From: Nematostella vectensis
Taxonomy: Eukaryota > Cnidaria > Anthozoa > Actiniaria > Edwardsiidae
Direction of reading: 5' to 3'
Assembly: GCF_932526225.1 (NCBI RefSeq)
Contig: NC_064043.1
Coordinates: 10,521,821 to 10,585,820, forward strand
Length of the DNA stretch: 64,000 bases
Each line of letters starts with the position of its first letter. Position 1 is the first letter of the stretch. A program made the translations under genes and the position numbers. This document shows positions 1 through 16,115 of the stretch, piece by piece. The notes below the pieces were generated by a model. That model did not search any database. It worked only from the letters and a program-made list of their open reading frames with translations, and had not been told where the DNA came from.

Positions 1-2
1 AC

Positions 3-1997
3 TGCAATCTTGGAGAGGCTAAAGATGATCTTATAGTACAGCTCCAGCCATTTGGAAGACATGTGTATAACATCAGGCGTCAGTACATTGAGCTAGCGGT
101 CCTCAAAGAAACACTGGCACCTGGAGAAATTATTGTACACGAAGATTTCGCTGAAAATTTTCAGCTTAAACATCAACGAGAGATCATGGCTGCGCATTGG
201 CACAATGAAATGGTGACAGTGTTTACAGCAGTGGTATACTATAGGGATGATGAGGGAGAGTTGCAGCATTTGTCTTATGCTGTTGTAAGTGACGAACTCT
301 CTCATGACAAGTCGTCTGTCTATGCATACAACTCTCTGATTCTTGAAGATGTTAACAAAGTAACAGAAGTAAAGAAGGTCCACTACTGGTCTGATGGTCC
401 CTCCTCGCAGTTCAAGAATCGTTACAACTTGTCAATTGTGGTGTACCATGAAAGGGATTTTGGTTGTGATGCCACATGGAATTTTTTTGAGACTGCGCAT
501 GGGAAAGGCCCCTGTGATGGTATTGGTGGGGAGGTAAAGAGAGTGGTTTGGCGGGCAATACTACAGTCAAGAGTGATGGTAACCTCAGCCAAGGAGTTTG
601 CAGACACAGCAAAACAACTGTGCAAGAAGATTAGGGTTCTCTACTGTTCAGAGGACCAAGTGGGGTTGGTAACTGAGAAGCTTAGTACCCGATGGAACAG
701 TTGCAAAGCAATCCCTTCCACACACTCTATTCACTTTGTGGCCAAGGTGGATGAGGTAACCATTAAAGTGGCTAAGAATTCTCAGTTCTCCCAACAGGAT
801 TGCTGTCAAGAGCATGTCTTGATATCAAAGAGCCCGCTGTCTCATCAGCCTAGTGGAAAGGATTCAAAGCAAGTGCCAGCAGCAGTAAAAAAAGATCCAG
901 GACAAAAAGCTGCAACCAGACCCTGTGCAACGAATTCGAACCGGGTGCCAGCATCAGTCGTAGCAAAAGAGACAGGCCAAGTGAAGGCTCCTAATCTGGC
1001 AACTGACTTTGGCTTGCCTCCAATGCTTAAGGCTAGATTCAGAAATCCTGGTCATGTCACTGCTATCCCTCACAAGGCACAGCTATTGTCTGGGATTATA
1101 AATGGTCAAGTTAAATTCAAAGGCAAAGGAGTCATATCACCAAATGATCTAAGCTCGCTCCAGGGAGGGCATGCAAAGGAAGAAGATAACTTTCTTACCA
1201 ACTTTGCTGTTGATACATACCTTGAAATGCTCCAAACTGCTTCGCCCAACACTGTTGTATTTCCTTGGGAACAATTTGAGAAATCATCAATCATCAAACG
1301 CCAATTATCTGCTAAAGGAAAACTCCTTGAAAAAGATCTTATCATCGCACCTTGCTGCCCAGCGGGAGGTAACCACTGGTTTCTGGTGGTAGCTATACCC
1401 AAGGAAAAGTCCATATTTGCTCTTGATAGCCTAGCAGGGTCATTTATTAAGCCCACAGCTGAAGCTGCTATGTGCAAAATGTGGCATGTCCTCAAGAAGG
1501 CTGACAGCAGTTTGGACATAGCTACATGGAGGTTTGCATCAAACAAACCAGGCGATTTGCCACAACAAGCCAATGGAATTGACTGTGGTGTATTTCTTTT
1601 AATGTATGCTAGGTGCTTGGCCACTGGTGCCCCAATGCTCTGCAAAGATCCTGACATCCCAGCAGTTAGAGAGCAGATGATATTAGAGCTTCACTACCAA
1701 GCCTTGCTTCCCCCACAAACAAGCATCATTGAGAAAGATCAGTATTATGCAGTGGATTACGTGAAGAAATACTACATAGGTAGAGCCTTAGATGCATCTA
1801 GTGATGGATTCCTTATACCATTCAAGTTTCTATATTATGTTGGAGCACAGAAGTTTGGCTGGCCAATCAGAGATGATGTAGAAAGTGTCCACCCCTCGTG
1901 TGTATTCCATGGCCCACTGGCATTGCAGGGAAATGGGCCCTTTGAAGTCCCTAACTTAGATGAGGTAGAGGCTGTTTTCAAGTTGCTAAAAAAATAA
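3..1997 (+). CDS. Transposon-type protein: DDE-like domain fused to Ulp1-like cysteine protease, 5' truncated by window edge
   Basis: The frame is open from the first codon at base 3 with no convincing ATG, so the start lies outside the window. The frame ends at a TAA at 1995-1997. Counting from the codon at 63, the N-terminal part has acidic residues in the order D28 (HEDFAENF), D111 (YWSDGPSSQFKN) and E143 (FFETAHGKGP), a pattern seen in a widespread group of animal transposon-like proteins and consistent with an RNase H-fold DDE catalytic core. A low-complexity linker follows (about 250-330). The C-terminal part has the C48/Ulp1 signature: H438 (GNHWFLVV), D455 (ALDS), Q502 and C508 (QANGIDCGVFLL). 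No intron is needed. It lies opposite in strand to ETFDH and probably sits in, or just beyond, an ETFDH intron. It is mobile-element coding sequence, not a host SUMO protease gene. Element ends were not found. Confidence 0.75.
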   Translation, partial: CNLGEAKDDLIVQLQPFGRHVYNIRRQYIELAVLKETLAPGEIIVHEDFAENFQLKHQREIMAAHWHNEMVTVFTAVVYYRDDEGELQHLSYAVVSDELSHDKSSVYAYNSLILEDVNKVTEVKKVHYWSDGPSSQFKNRYNLSIVVYHERDFGCDATWNFFETAHGKGPCDGIGGEVKRVVWRAILQSRVMVTSAKEFADTAKQLCKKIRVLYCSEDQVGLVTEKLSTRWNSCKAIPSTHSIHFVAKVDEVTIKVAKNSQFSQQDCCQEHVLISKSPLSHQPSGKDSKQVPAAVKKDPGQKAATRPCATNSNRVPASVVAKETGQVKAPNLATDFGLPPMLKARFRNPGHVTAIPHKAQLLSGIINGQVKFKGKGVISPNDLSSLQGGHAKEEDNFLTNFAVDTYLEMLQTASPNTVVFPWEQFEKSSIIKRQLSAKGKLLEKDLIIAPCCPAGGNHWFLVVAIPKEKSIFALDSLAGSFIKPTAEAAMCKMWHVLKKADSSLDIATWRFASNKPGDLPQQANGIDCGVFLLMYARCLATGAPMLCKDPDIPAVREQMILELHYQALLPPQTSIIEKDQYYAVDYVKKYYIGRALDASSDGFLIPFKFLYYVGAQKFGWPIRDDVESVHPSCVFHGPLALQGNGPFEVPNLDEVEAVFKLLKK

Positions 1998-3261
1998 AAT
2001 GGCCTGACTGATCATTACAGATAATGATAATATCATAGCACCCATGTTATTACATGTACTTGTGTACATTGTGTTTCTTATTTAGTACCAAGTACTGTTT
2101 AGTTCTGAACTATGAGAAACATTGCCCACTGGCATTGCAGGGCAATGAGCCCTTCGAGAGCCCACTTAGATGAGGTAAGAGACCGGGTCTCTCAAAGCAA
2201 GGGTCAGACAACTTAACTAGCTGTTAATGTGTTGCCACATTTGTAAGAGAGTTGGTGTTGAACTGGATTTAAGATTAAAAGTGTCTGCTACAGAAAACTT
2301 AATAATTGTACTCCAATAATTTTTGTAGATGCTAAAAAGTAGATTCCATAACAATTTTCTAGAATCTAATTGTGCTGGGATATGACTATCTAACATGCTG
2401 AGATAAAACTATACTATATGAATGAAATACATTTTGAAAATATTTCCTATGTTTTTGAGTGCAGTAAGCAGCATTTTTTGTGGTTCTTCTCTTATTTCTA
2501 GTTTAGTGCCCTTGTGTAGACTCCGCAACGTAGACTCCGCAACAGCACCAGTCCATCTAAAACTAGCAATTTCACCAAGAAGATAAAACAAAAGCAAAAT
2601 ATTCTTATTGCTCAAATCAACCCAGAAGAATGTTGTTCCTTATTATTTAAGCCCCATTTAAAAATATTCAGAAAGTTCACAGAGTTTTTAAGGTAAAGTT
2701 CATTTCTAAAAAAATTGGATTTTTCTGCGTAGACTCCGCAACGGCTGTATATTATCAAATATCTCAGAAGCATTTCAACTTTGCAATATCCCCTTCCTTA
2801 CTGTTTGTAGTACTTATACCCCTTTCCCCTAGAAGTATACTTTTATTAAGATAAACATTCTTAATTAGAAGTTATAATGTCTCAAATCTCTCCAAATGTA
2901 GACTCCACAACATACAGTTTACTGTGGAATGACCCAGTAGTATAAAAGGTGAAATCGAGGATAAGGTTTGTTTTGAAATTTAAGATCAGATGTTTGTTTT
3001 TTATCTGGAGTAATATTCTTTAAAAAAAAAAAACAATATATAAAACTTATTTTCCAGCCTATTTGAGAACAAAAAGAGGTTATGCAAGCTCTGCCAATCA
3101 AAGCAGCAGAGTTTCTGAGGTATATTTTTTTTGCATTATTATCCATTTTCCAGTTTGTCCACCCCTTTTAATAGAGCCCGGAACCACCAGTGTAACCTTA
3201 GCACTCAGCATAGAGTACAGTATATTATATGACATCAAGCAATATGGTAGATTGTTCATAC
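1998..3261. other. Non-coding stretch between element ORF and ETFDH exon 4
   Basis: No exon was recognised. Bases 2126-2178 repeat, imperfectly, the 3' end of the preceding ORF (1912-1968), a partial duplication. The 13-mer TAGACTCCGCAAC occurs at 2517-2529, 2531-2543 and 2730-2742, with a one-base variant at 2899-2911. The rest is AT-rich. It is probably ETFDH intron 4 plus the flank of the transposon. Confidence 0.5.
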
Positions 3262-5002
3262 TCCTTTTTCTTTCCAATCTGGGATGAGCTCATCTAGTGC
3301 TGAGGTTTCTATACATGCTCCTGATAATGTGTGTCCTCCTAGAAAATAAAATGATAAACAGTAAAACAGATTGATCAGAGCTATCATGTATAAAGAGGAT
3401 AGGGATTGTAAATTATGGAACCTTAGTGTAATGATATCATTGCTTACTTACTTAATATGTACATCAATCAACATTCAGGTCTAGTGATAGTGAAAGTATC
3501 TAGTAGCAACGAATCTATCCTACTGCTATAAGTTATACTGTACATAAATTGGCATCCCTCTGTAACCCTTAGTGTCCCTAACTTCTTATAGGTCAAGAAC
3601 TACAGCAAAAGAAGCAGCTTTAATTATTTACAGGATGACCTAATAAAAACACAAAATATTTCTCCAACCTATCTCAGATGCCTTTTCCACCACACAAACA
3701 CGAATATCTTTGCCATGCTGTTCTGCAAGTTGCTTCAGCTTGATTGAAGCAGACAGCCCTGCTGGGCCTCCTCCGACAATCACGACATCCGCCTCATCTG
3801 CAAAGCGCTCCATGTCCACCTCTAAATAGAGTAGCAAGTAACAGGTTATAACCTAGAAAGGCGGCCTGGTTAAGGGTCAGCAAGCCACCATTTTTATTTC
3901 CATACAGAGTGGAACCTTACATATAATTAGGTACAGAGATTAAATCAAGATTATTTACCAAATACAGTAATCTAGGTTGTTGGGACCTTACTGTAAATCA
4001 ATATTGTCATATTGAGAGTATTTGTTATATCTTGAATGTCACTTATATCATGGTTCCACTATACCCAGACTTTATTTGTGACTTTGCCCATTGTGCTTGA
4101 ATAGGTACCAAGAAATTTCATAACTTTTTGGGTGGCAAACTTGTGCAGGCTCTGATTTTTGATGGAAAAATGGCAACAACAAAAAGCAATCAGTCATGGA
4201 GTTTCTCCCTTTGAAAGGGCTTGTTTCCACTGAAAGATTTCAAGTTCGAGACAAAATAATTTATGTGCAAGCCATCACTCAATATGGTAGAATGTAGCAT
4301 TCCCATCAACAATTTTATGAATAAAATATGAATAGATTTCCACAAATAATAGCAAAAACGATATGTTGTAATAAAAAAAAATGTGAACTTTGAACGGATA
4401 GCTCTAACCATTATCCAAGACCCCGGACTTGCCCATTCACAAAGACCAATCAAACAAAAATAGAGTTATCTACTATATACAAGCGAGCACGATAAAACCC
4501 ATCTCAATAATAAAAATACCTTTCCATCTTGGATCCGATTCCCGAGGATGTATTGTGTAGTGTGTTGTGATCTTTGGGAATTGCTGAGTTGAACCAGAAC
4601 ATAACCTCCTTGCGTATGTAACTTGAAACACAACAACAACATGCCAAATTTAAAATGGCTTTAACTTGTAACTTACTTTGTAAAAATCAGTTCTGATTGC
4701 AGAAAGGACGGAGCTATCGCCAGAATAGGTGGTAGCTCATAAAATAGCTAATAAAAGCTACTGATATGACGAATGTCATGCTTATAGACCAATATTTTAT
4801 AAACACGTGTAAAATCTCATGATTTCTGTACTAAACGGCCTAACCTGGCAATAACAACGCAACGTGGACACGATTCAAACAAGCAGCAAAACAACAACAA
4901 AACAAAAGCAAAAATGTAAAATAATTTAAACATATCATAAAAATATTATACGATACCTTCAGCTATGCCATTTCGTAAGAACTGTAGCTTTGATCTCCAC
5001 AT
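3262..5002 (-). CDS. ETFDH: Electron transfer flavoprotein-ubiquinone oxidoreductase, first four coding exons
   Basis: This is the N-terminal part of the mitochondrial inner-membrane FAD/4Fe-4S enzyme that passes electrons from ETF (fatty-acid and amino-acid oxidation) to ubiquinone. Coding exons on the minus strand are 4957-5002, 4520-4621, 3669-3821 and 3262-3338. All have GT-AG borders and matching phases (1, 1, 1, 0). The product starts [12 protein letters not shown], a basic amphipathic stretch typical of a mitochondrial presequence. It continues with [31 protein letters not shown] (the dinucleotide-binding GxGxxG loop) and HTLSGACIE...PDWKEKG, which closely follows animal ETFDH. About 126 residues are present. 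The remaining ~490 should lie to the left, but no fifth exon was found between 1 and 3261. Either a transposon-filled intron continues past the window edge or the gene is broken. It is divergent from TMEM184. Confidence 0.93.
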
Positions 5003-5505
5003 TTTACTGGAAATAATTCAACATTTACAACGCTTCGTGTGAATGAACACAGAGCAAAGTTCAAGTTCGGCGCTTTGACAGATGCCGCTGACCAATATTG
5101 CATAAGTTGCGAAGTTACATAATTCGGCGAATAAGTGCCGAGCTTCTTCCGACAAGAAATATATTCAAATCAATATTCAAGTCAAATCAAAATAACTAAA
5201 ATTACTTTTACAATCTTTCATAGTGTTATGGAACATAGAAAAATACTTTGAAAAACTCCCCTTTCTTCTTTGTTTTTTTTTTTGTCTGAGCATTTAATTT
5301 ATAAACGAAGTCACTACGACATGAAGACGAGCCGTTTTCGACTGGTGTGTAAATGTGTTTCCGCTGACCTAAAGTTGTTTTGGAAGGAAAGCAAGAAGTG
5401 TGAAAACAATCGAACCTTCATGGATTAAACACCAAACCGTTCTCATCCTTGATCGCCGTGGAAATGTAATTTATTGTCACCACTAGTTTTTGATCACTTG
5501 AATGA
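5003..5505. promoter_or_regulatory. Bidirectional promoter region between ETFDH and TMEM184C-like gene
   Basis: About 500 bp separate the divergent start codons at 5002 (minus) and 5506 (plus), so the segment must hold both 5' UTRs and core promoters. I see no clear TATA box next to either start. It is AT-rich with a T run at 5271-5283. The promoter role is inferred from layout alone. Confidence 0.55.
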
Positions 5506-10058
<4,553 letters not shown>

Positions 10059-10808
10059 GAATCAATGAAACTCCATACTTTAATTTGAAATTAAGAATAG
10101 TGCGAGATATTACTTTGATCAAAGTCTTGTCTGTAATTCCGTGTTTTTTTTTTTTTTTTTTTTTTTTACAGTGGAGAGGTACCCTTAGGTAGTAAATGCA
10201 ACGGTGCTTACAGTATAAAGGCTTACATAGATGGATACAGACCCTTTTTGGCCCAAATTCTTTTATTAATTTCTCGCGCTCACTTTTTTTTTTAAGAATT
10301 ACGAGAATAATTTTTATCGAATAAATATAACACTGTCACACGTCATATGTGATATCTTTTACGACATGGTTCGAGGAAAACGAATGACAAATAGCTTTTA
10401 AAGCAGGAGCTTTAACTTTATTTGGTTTAATGTGTCTATTAAGACTGACGCCTATTAGCTGTCAGATTTTCTATTAATTTGTTTGAAAATGGAGGCCTAT
10501 TTATCTATTTTAATTATTTTTTTATTACACCCGGCGACAACAAAGATATTGCTAACCTATAAATACGACACTTAAACACTTAATAGTCAATCACCGGAAA
10601 ACAACAACAATATAGCTGAAAATTCAGGGTGATTCAGCCCGTAGGCACCTAATAAGTCATCCCGCGTATTCGACTTTAAATTCATTAAGTAAAAGGAAAA
10701 AAATATTTTAATTGAATTCCTTTTTAATAAAGAATTCAAAATTGTATTTAATCTAAACCTGTCACAAAACAAGTTCAATTTGTACAAAATAGTTAACTCT
10801 AGGGTGCG
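10059..10808. other. Intergenic, convergent 3' ends of TMEM184C-like and bZIP genes
   Basis: This should contain both 3' UTRs. A T homopolymer of more than 20 bases lies near 10144-10167. No further gene is seen. Confidence 0.5.
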
Positions 10809-13491
10809 CTACTTGATGTTTCGTTCAAGCATCAGTCTTTGGACGCACATTTTCAGGCAAACATTCTCCTCTTCCAGGTACCTGATTCGCCATGCGACAA
10901 ATTCTTCCTTGGCGCGCTTAGCGTCACGTGATTTTTTAGCGGACTTGTTATTGCGGATCCGTCGTTTCCAGTAGCTTTCATCTTTATCTTTGTTTGAGAC
11001 TGTGTTCTTGCGCATTGAGAGCTTTGTCTTTGCATTGCTGGAAATGTCTTCAGCTTCGGACTCTTTAGGACTCGTTGAATCTGTGGAGTCGTTGCTTTGC
11101 GAGTTTTGGGATCTTGGACTCAAATTGATCAGCGACTTTGGACTGCAAGGCTCGTTGGTAATTGATTCAAACGACCAGAATAAACTTCTCCCTCGACAAC
11201 TCGCATCACTCCCTGTGTCGCTTGCGTTACTCGGCGAAGGAGATTGCGTGATATAGTCATCGGTACATGTTCTATCTGGCATGAACACTTGGGAGCGCTC
11301 GACAATGGCTGGATCTAGGACAGGCTTCGTTAAAAGCGGTAGCGGGTCATCGTTTTGGAAACCATTATTTCCTGGCCAGCCTATTCCTGGAAAGGCCCCT
11401 AAGCCATCAAGGATCTGGTCAGGCTGTTCTTTTTGTATGATATCACTCAACGATAGATTTACAATGTTGTCCCTCTGACTCTCGCATTGGTTGGGCTTAG
11501 TCAGGTTGAAGCATGGAAAAGATTCCATGTGGGACGCGCGTTCATCTTCACTGGGCATGCGCAGTTCATTGTTAGTTAAAGTATCTTGGTGTTGGCTGGG
11601 GTCGTTGAGAAAGAGATCTGGGATGTCCAAGTCGGCGAGTTTGAGACCTACCTCACCGCAAGGGACACCGCTGTCTCTCGTAGAAACCTCACAAAACGTC
11701 TTGATATCTGGGAGGAATAAGAAGCAGCATGAGGACTAAACCAATATTAGTTTCCCGTAACTGTGAAAAGTGGGTACTGTATATATTTTAATATTTAAAA
11801 AAATATTTAAAAATGATCTTAGGTCCTTCACCAAGACACTCAAGCGCATGACCAAAAAAGAAAAACTATTGGGACTACAGCGGCGTAGCCTGGATTTTTA
11901 AAAGGAGGGGGCCCGAAAGGCAATTTAAAGGCATTTTTTCCTGTATTTTAGATCATTTCTCATACATTTACTGTAGAAGGGGGGGGGGGGGGGGGGGGGT
12001 GGTCTTGGGGTATTATTTTCCTTATGAATTATTTTTATATTATTTTTATATGGGTCTTGGGGTATTATTTTGATTTGTTAGTATTTTAATAGCTGACGGC
12101 TAATTTGAGTAGAAGCCATCGAAAAGCCTTTCAATAAAAAAAGCTCATTAAAGGATTTTGAAGGAAGCCTTAATAGTAGTTTGTTTGGTTTTAATTAGAT
12201 GCAATGATTTGCTGGGTTGTTTTGTGGACAGTGGAAAAAATGGACCGACACTTAAAGGCCGGTCTAGCCACAAAATCGCGCGATAAAAATTGCTAATTTA
12301 AACATTCCTTAAAAAACTTCGAATATATCAAAAAGGGAATTCGTTTTAGTGAAGCGTATAAGTCTGGACATTTTTATTACAGTTCAATATGGGTTTGACA
12401 AAGGAACTTGTAGGTGAAAAGCCGTCCGTAAATTGCGCATGAAGAAATATACCATCTTTTCTCATTTTAAACAATTGATACAGTATCGTAGGAGGAATTG
12501 GTTTAAGTTTGCATATACATATACACATTTTCATTCCACTTTGTTAAACATTTGTCACACATAGGCGTTTCCTCTTTACCGAGGAACGATTAATTATAAG
12601 TACTGTAATAAAGTAAAAGTGCACTTTGAATAAACCCCGGGATTTTGCATGGCAAATTGATTAGGTAAAGAAATTTAACAGGCATGAGCTTGACTCTAAA
12701 CTCTTATAGGTAATTCTTTTCTTCTTTGTATCCTGATGATGTTGAAAAGTATTTCGTAAAACTATTGTTGTTCTTGGATTTTAGACTCGCTTCACCTAAC
12801 ATGACCAGGCTATGCTATTGACGCTTTTAAAAGCACTTGAACTGAAAAGCCTTAGTGTTTCACGAACGTGGGGTGCTCTCTGGTCTCCTAGCCAACCATT
12901 ACCAGAAACAGTAATAATTATCCGGTATTTTACTGTCTTAAACGTAAAGTGGATACACCCCTAGCTCACCTGCGAAATTGTCAGAGACATTTTCCTGCAT
13001 TTAAATCTACTCCGCAACAATTTGCATGTAACCAATTAACAGTTTATAAACTTTTAACAATTCGCTGATAAGTCTGCACAGTTATGCAACTCAAACTAAA
13101 AGGACATTGGTTATAAGACCCTACTTTTATCGAATGGGTAACGAAATAGAATGGTTAAGACAAGGGACAAGTAGTTATAAGTATAATTCCAACAAGCATT
13201 TAAAATCCCATATCCAGAACAAGGCCAGGAAAATGCATCCTTATGCACATTGAAAACATTTGCAAAAATGTAGATTATTAAAGAAATAACAAACATAAAA
13301 TTATATTTTGCAAGTCTTTGTAAAAATGTTTGGGGAAAGGGTTGCGTTGCTTTGTGTAAGGCATGCAACTCCTAGAAAGCTAGACTTAGGCTGAGCAATG
13401 TCTCCTAAACTAGGTATGAATTTTTAAAAACTAAAAAACCTTGTTGAACTTTACCTGGAAGAGGATATGGCTTGTTGCACATGGAACTCAT
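10809..13491 (-). CDS. PAR-type basic leucine zipper transcription factor (HLF/TEF/DBP/NFIL3 group)
   Basis: A sequence-specific nuclear DNA-binding protein. There are two coding exons on the minus strand: 13455-13491 (starting MSSMCNKPYPLP) and 10809-11707. They are joined through a GT-AG intron in phase 1 to give 311 residues. The bZIP lies at about residues 258-311. The basic region YWKRRIRNNKSAKKSRDAKR carries the NN..AA(S)..SRDA signature of the PAR/CES-2 group. The zipper has only three heptad leucines (L290, L297 and L304) before the stop, so the coiled coil is short. Residues between are acidic and Ser/Pro-rich (SPSPSNASDTGSD, NLSPRSQNS), as in activation regions. Which of HLF, TEF or DBP it corresponds to cannot be told, since cnidarian genes probably pre-date that split. 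The intron (11708-13454) holds a 21-base G tract at 11979-11999 and no other visible gene. Confidence 0.88.
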
Positions 13492-15095
13492 ATTACATGC
13501 TCGTTCCTGATCAGACCATGAAGCAACCTCTCTCGAGATGCCAGAGCATTAGTCCTTTATAGTATGTGTTTTGGCATTCTACCTGTTGTCTGTAGACGCC
13601 TAATAAAATTCCGGCCAATCTGTGGTTCTATGGGTACTCAAGTAGAACAACAGCCCGTCCCCCGGGAGTATGTGGGAGTTTGTCATGACAGCGGTCCTTA
13701 GCTACCACCATTTGTTGTTGTATTAATGATGAACTAAACCGAATATTTATTGTTGGAATGCTAACAGAGTACTGGTTTTATACTTTCGAAAGAAATGGGG
13801 GTATAATTGATTTCGGGTTTTTAGGTAGTTTTAGTTCAAAGGTTTTTGATCCCAGATGTCGAAGAAGTCTTTCAAGTAATATGCAAATAATTTAAAAAAT
13901 CAATTTTAAAGGAACTATATAAGATAAAATTATTTTGCTAGACAATGCACAAGCATAACAGAAAATAAATCGACGTTCTATAAATAGATTTAGCATGGCG
14001 ATTTACATACGAATTACTCTTGAATGACTTATTACCCTCTGAGTACCAGACTACAGGCTCGAGCATCCCTTCTCGTTTACTTTCGTATGTGCTCGAAGAG
14101 GAGCGAAGTAGCCAAGAGCGGTGTGACAGTAAACGAGTGAATCTTGAGCCTCTGGTACCCAGGGTAATTACTTATACGAGTAACCCTGTTTTTGCTCTGA
14201 CGAATGGGCTAACGCTCGAAACGTTAGTGCAACTACTCTGCTTTACCGGCGTTTAACATACTTTTTCAACCTAGTGTTGTTTATATCTTGTCTACACCAC
14301 GCCTTAGCAGACTATCAATTTTTTTTTCTACAGCTTGTCTGTAGTCTTTCTAGTTATACCATTAAACCCTGGAACGGAAAACTTAAAAGTAAATAATTTG
14401 TGGCTCCTATTCGTCTAGATGCGCATAACAATGCGAAATGCGAACGAGTGATGCAAAAACAAATCTCAAGCTACAAGCGAAATGAAATTGAAAAAAAAAA
14501 ACGAAATGGAATGAAAACCTGAATTTGGCAGAAGCCTGACCTACGATGTCCCAAGAGACCATGCTCTTGGATGTCCTAATCTCATGTTTTCGCGTCTCTT
14601 TAATTGTTTAATTCTTCAACTTTTATTTCCTGCCAATATCTTAAAAGGATTTATGAAAAAATGAAAAACAGAAAGTAATTTTTTGTCTTTGTTTCTTTTT
14701 TTTCTTTCTGAAATGTCCTAAGAAAATGTAACTACAGGAAATTATTAAAAGATTTACGGAGATTTAGTACACCCCCTACACGACACATTTCCAAATTTAT
14801 ATATATGTAGAAAGGAAAATGTGTTCGTAAATGCTTTTCCCTTGTTGTACGAGTGATCGAATCAAGGTAAGTTTGCTACTTTAAGAAATAAACTGATGGT
14901 TTCATGATATATTGAACAGAACTCCCGGGTAACAAAGGGTTGTATATTTTGGTTTTATAACTTTTTTTTAACTTTTTTGTTCAGTGCTGTTTTTTGTAAC
15001 CAAGGGATTTGAAGTTCATTGCTAGCATAAGTTCCGATTTGACATGGATGAGATTTGCATCATTGTCACTGATTCCAAAGAACGCAAGTAACCTT
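13492..15095. other. Upstream region of bZIP gene, no gene seen
   Basis: It presumably includes the bZIP promoter near 13500-13700. A small fold-back element lies at 14030-14169. No exon with convincing coding sequence was found. Confidence 0.45.
14030..14169. repeat. Short fold-back element with GGTACCAGA-type termini
   Basis: The left arm begins TTACCCTCTGAGTACCAGA and includes TCTCGTTTACT (to about 14080). The right arm (14130-14168) reads AGTAAACGAGTGAATC...GGTACCCAGGGTAA, its inverted complement with small differences. About 140 bp, non-coding. It resembles abundant anthozoan miniature elements, from memory only. Confidence 0.65.
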
Positions 15096-15943
15096 GGTAT
15101 TTTTTCGGAGGGTACAAAATGCAGGTTGCAGGTGAGATGTAGGTTGAGTACAAAATGCAGGTCGGGTGATTTTACTGTTTTTTTTTTTTTTTTTTTTTTG
15201 CTTCCTCTATTTCATTCAATTTGTACGGCTCACGTGACGCTCAGATCTTTTATAACTAAGCATAAGCAATCCCGTGACTTTGCTGCACATCAACCAAACT
15301 TGGGTCAAACGTATAACGTCAGATGGACAGTGAAAAAAATATGTATAGGTGGTTACGACACAGATCACGTGACCGTGGGAAAACTACGAATATATCGCCA
15401 GTGATTTGCTGCTCATCAACCAAAAATAAATTGAATAAACTCCAAAATGTGGTGACTATATCTGTTAGATAAATGGTTCACTTTCTAGTATATAGCTTTT
15501 TTTTAATAATTCCAATGGACAGCAGGGGTGGATTTAGACATTTCCGAAGGGGAGGAAGGGGGGTGGGTGGTGCACCGGTATGTTTAACATGAAGCGGAGG
15601 AAAATTCGTGGGTTTACGTTCTTATACAATTTTTCTGACATATTTATACTGTTAACATTACTTGACCCAAGTTTGCTTGATGTGCAGCAAATCGCTGGCA
15701 AGATATTTTTATTATTCCTAAGGTCACATAATTGCTTAGTAATAAACGAAAATCTAAGTATTCAATATTTTAACGCGTCACGTGAGCCGTAGAAATTGAA
15801 TGAAATAGAGAAAGCAAAAAAAAAAAAAAAAAAAACTGTAATCACCCGATCTGCATTTTGTACTCAACCTGCAGCCGACCTGAAACCTGCATCTGACCTG
15901 CAATCTGCAGCCTGCATTTTGTACCCTCCGGAATTTTTTTACC
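15096..15943. repeat. Large imperfect fold-back element, arms about 220-280 bp
   Basis: The left arm (15096-15320) begins CGGAGGGTACAAAATGCAGG; its reverse complement is found at 15650-15943. Both arms share, in order, GTACAAAATGCAG, a GCAGGT-rich tandem section, GGGTGATT, a T homopolymer of about 18-22, TATTTCATTCAATTT, ACGGCTCACGTGACGC and CTTGGGTCAA. The centre (15321-15650) also repeats a GATTTGCTGCTCATCAACCAA motif. There is no coding frame. Confidence 0.75.
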
Positions 15944-16115
15944 TTCGACCTATTCTAAATCCGAACTCCTGCTTGAATAGACTTCGTGATAGTTTTCGTG
16001 GTTAAAAAAACGTTTGGCGAGAATTTTGCATTGGTAGCCGAGACTGCGAATTTACTCGTTCCCTTGACATATCAGGCCACAATAATGAAAGTTAGTAATA
16101 GTTCGTTACTGTCGA

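Noticed and set aside
1106-1657. 183-codon minus-strand frame
   Set aside because: Shadow of the DDE/Ulp1 ORF on the opposite strand, which has clear catalytic motifs.
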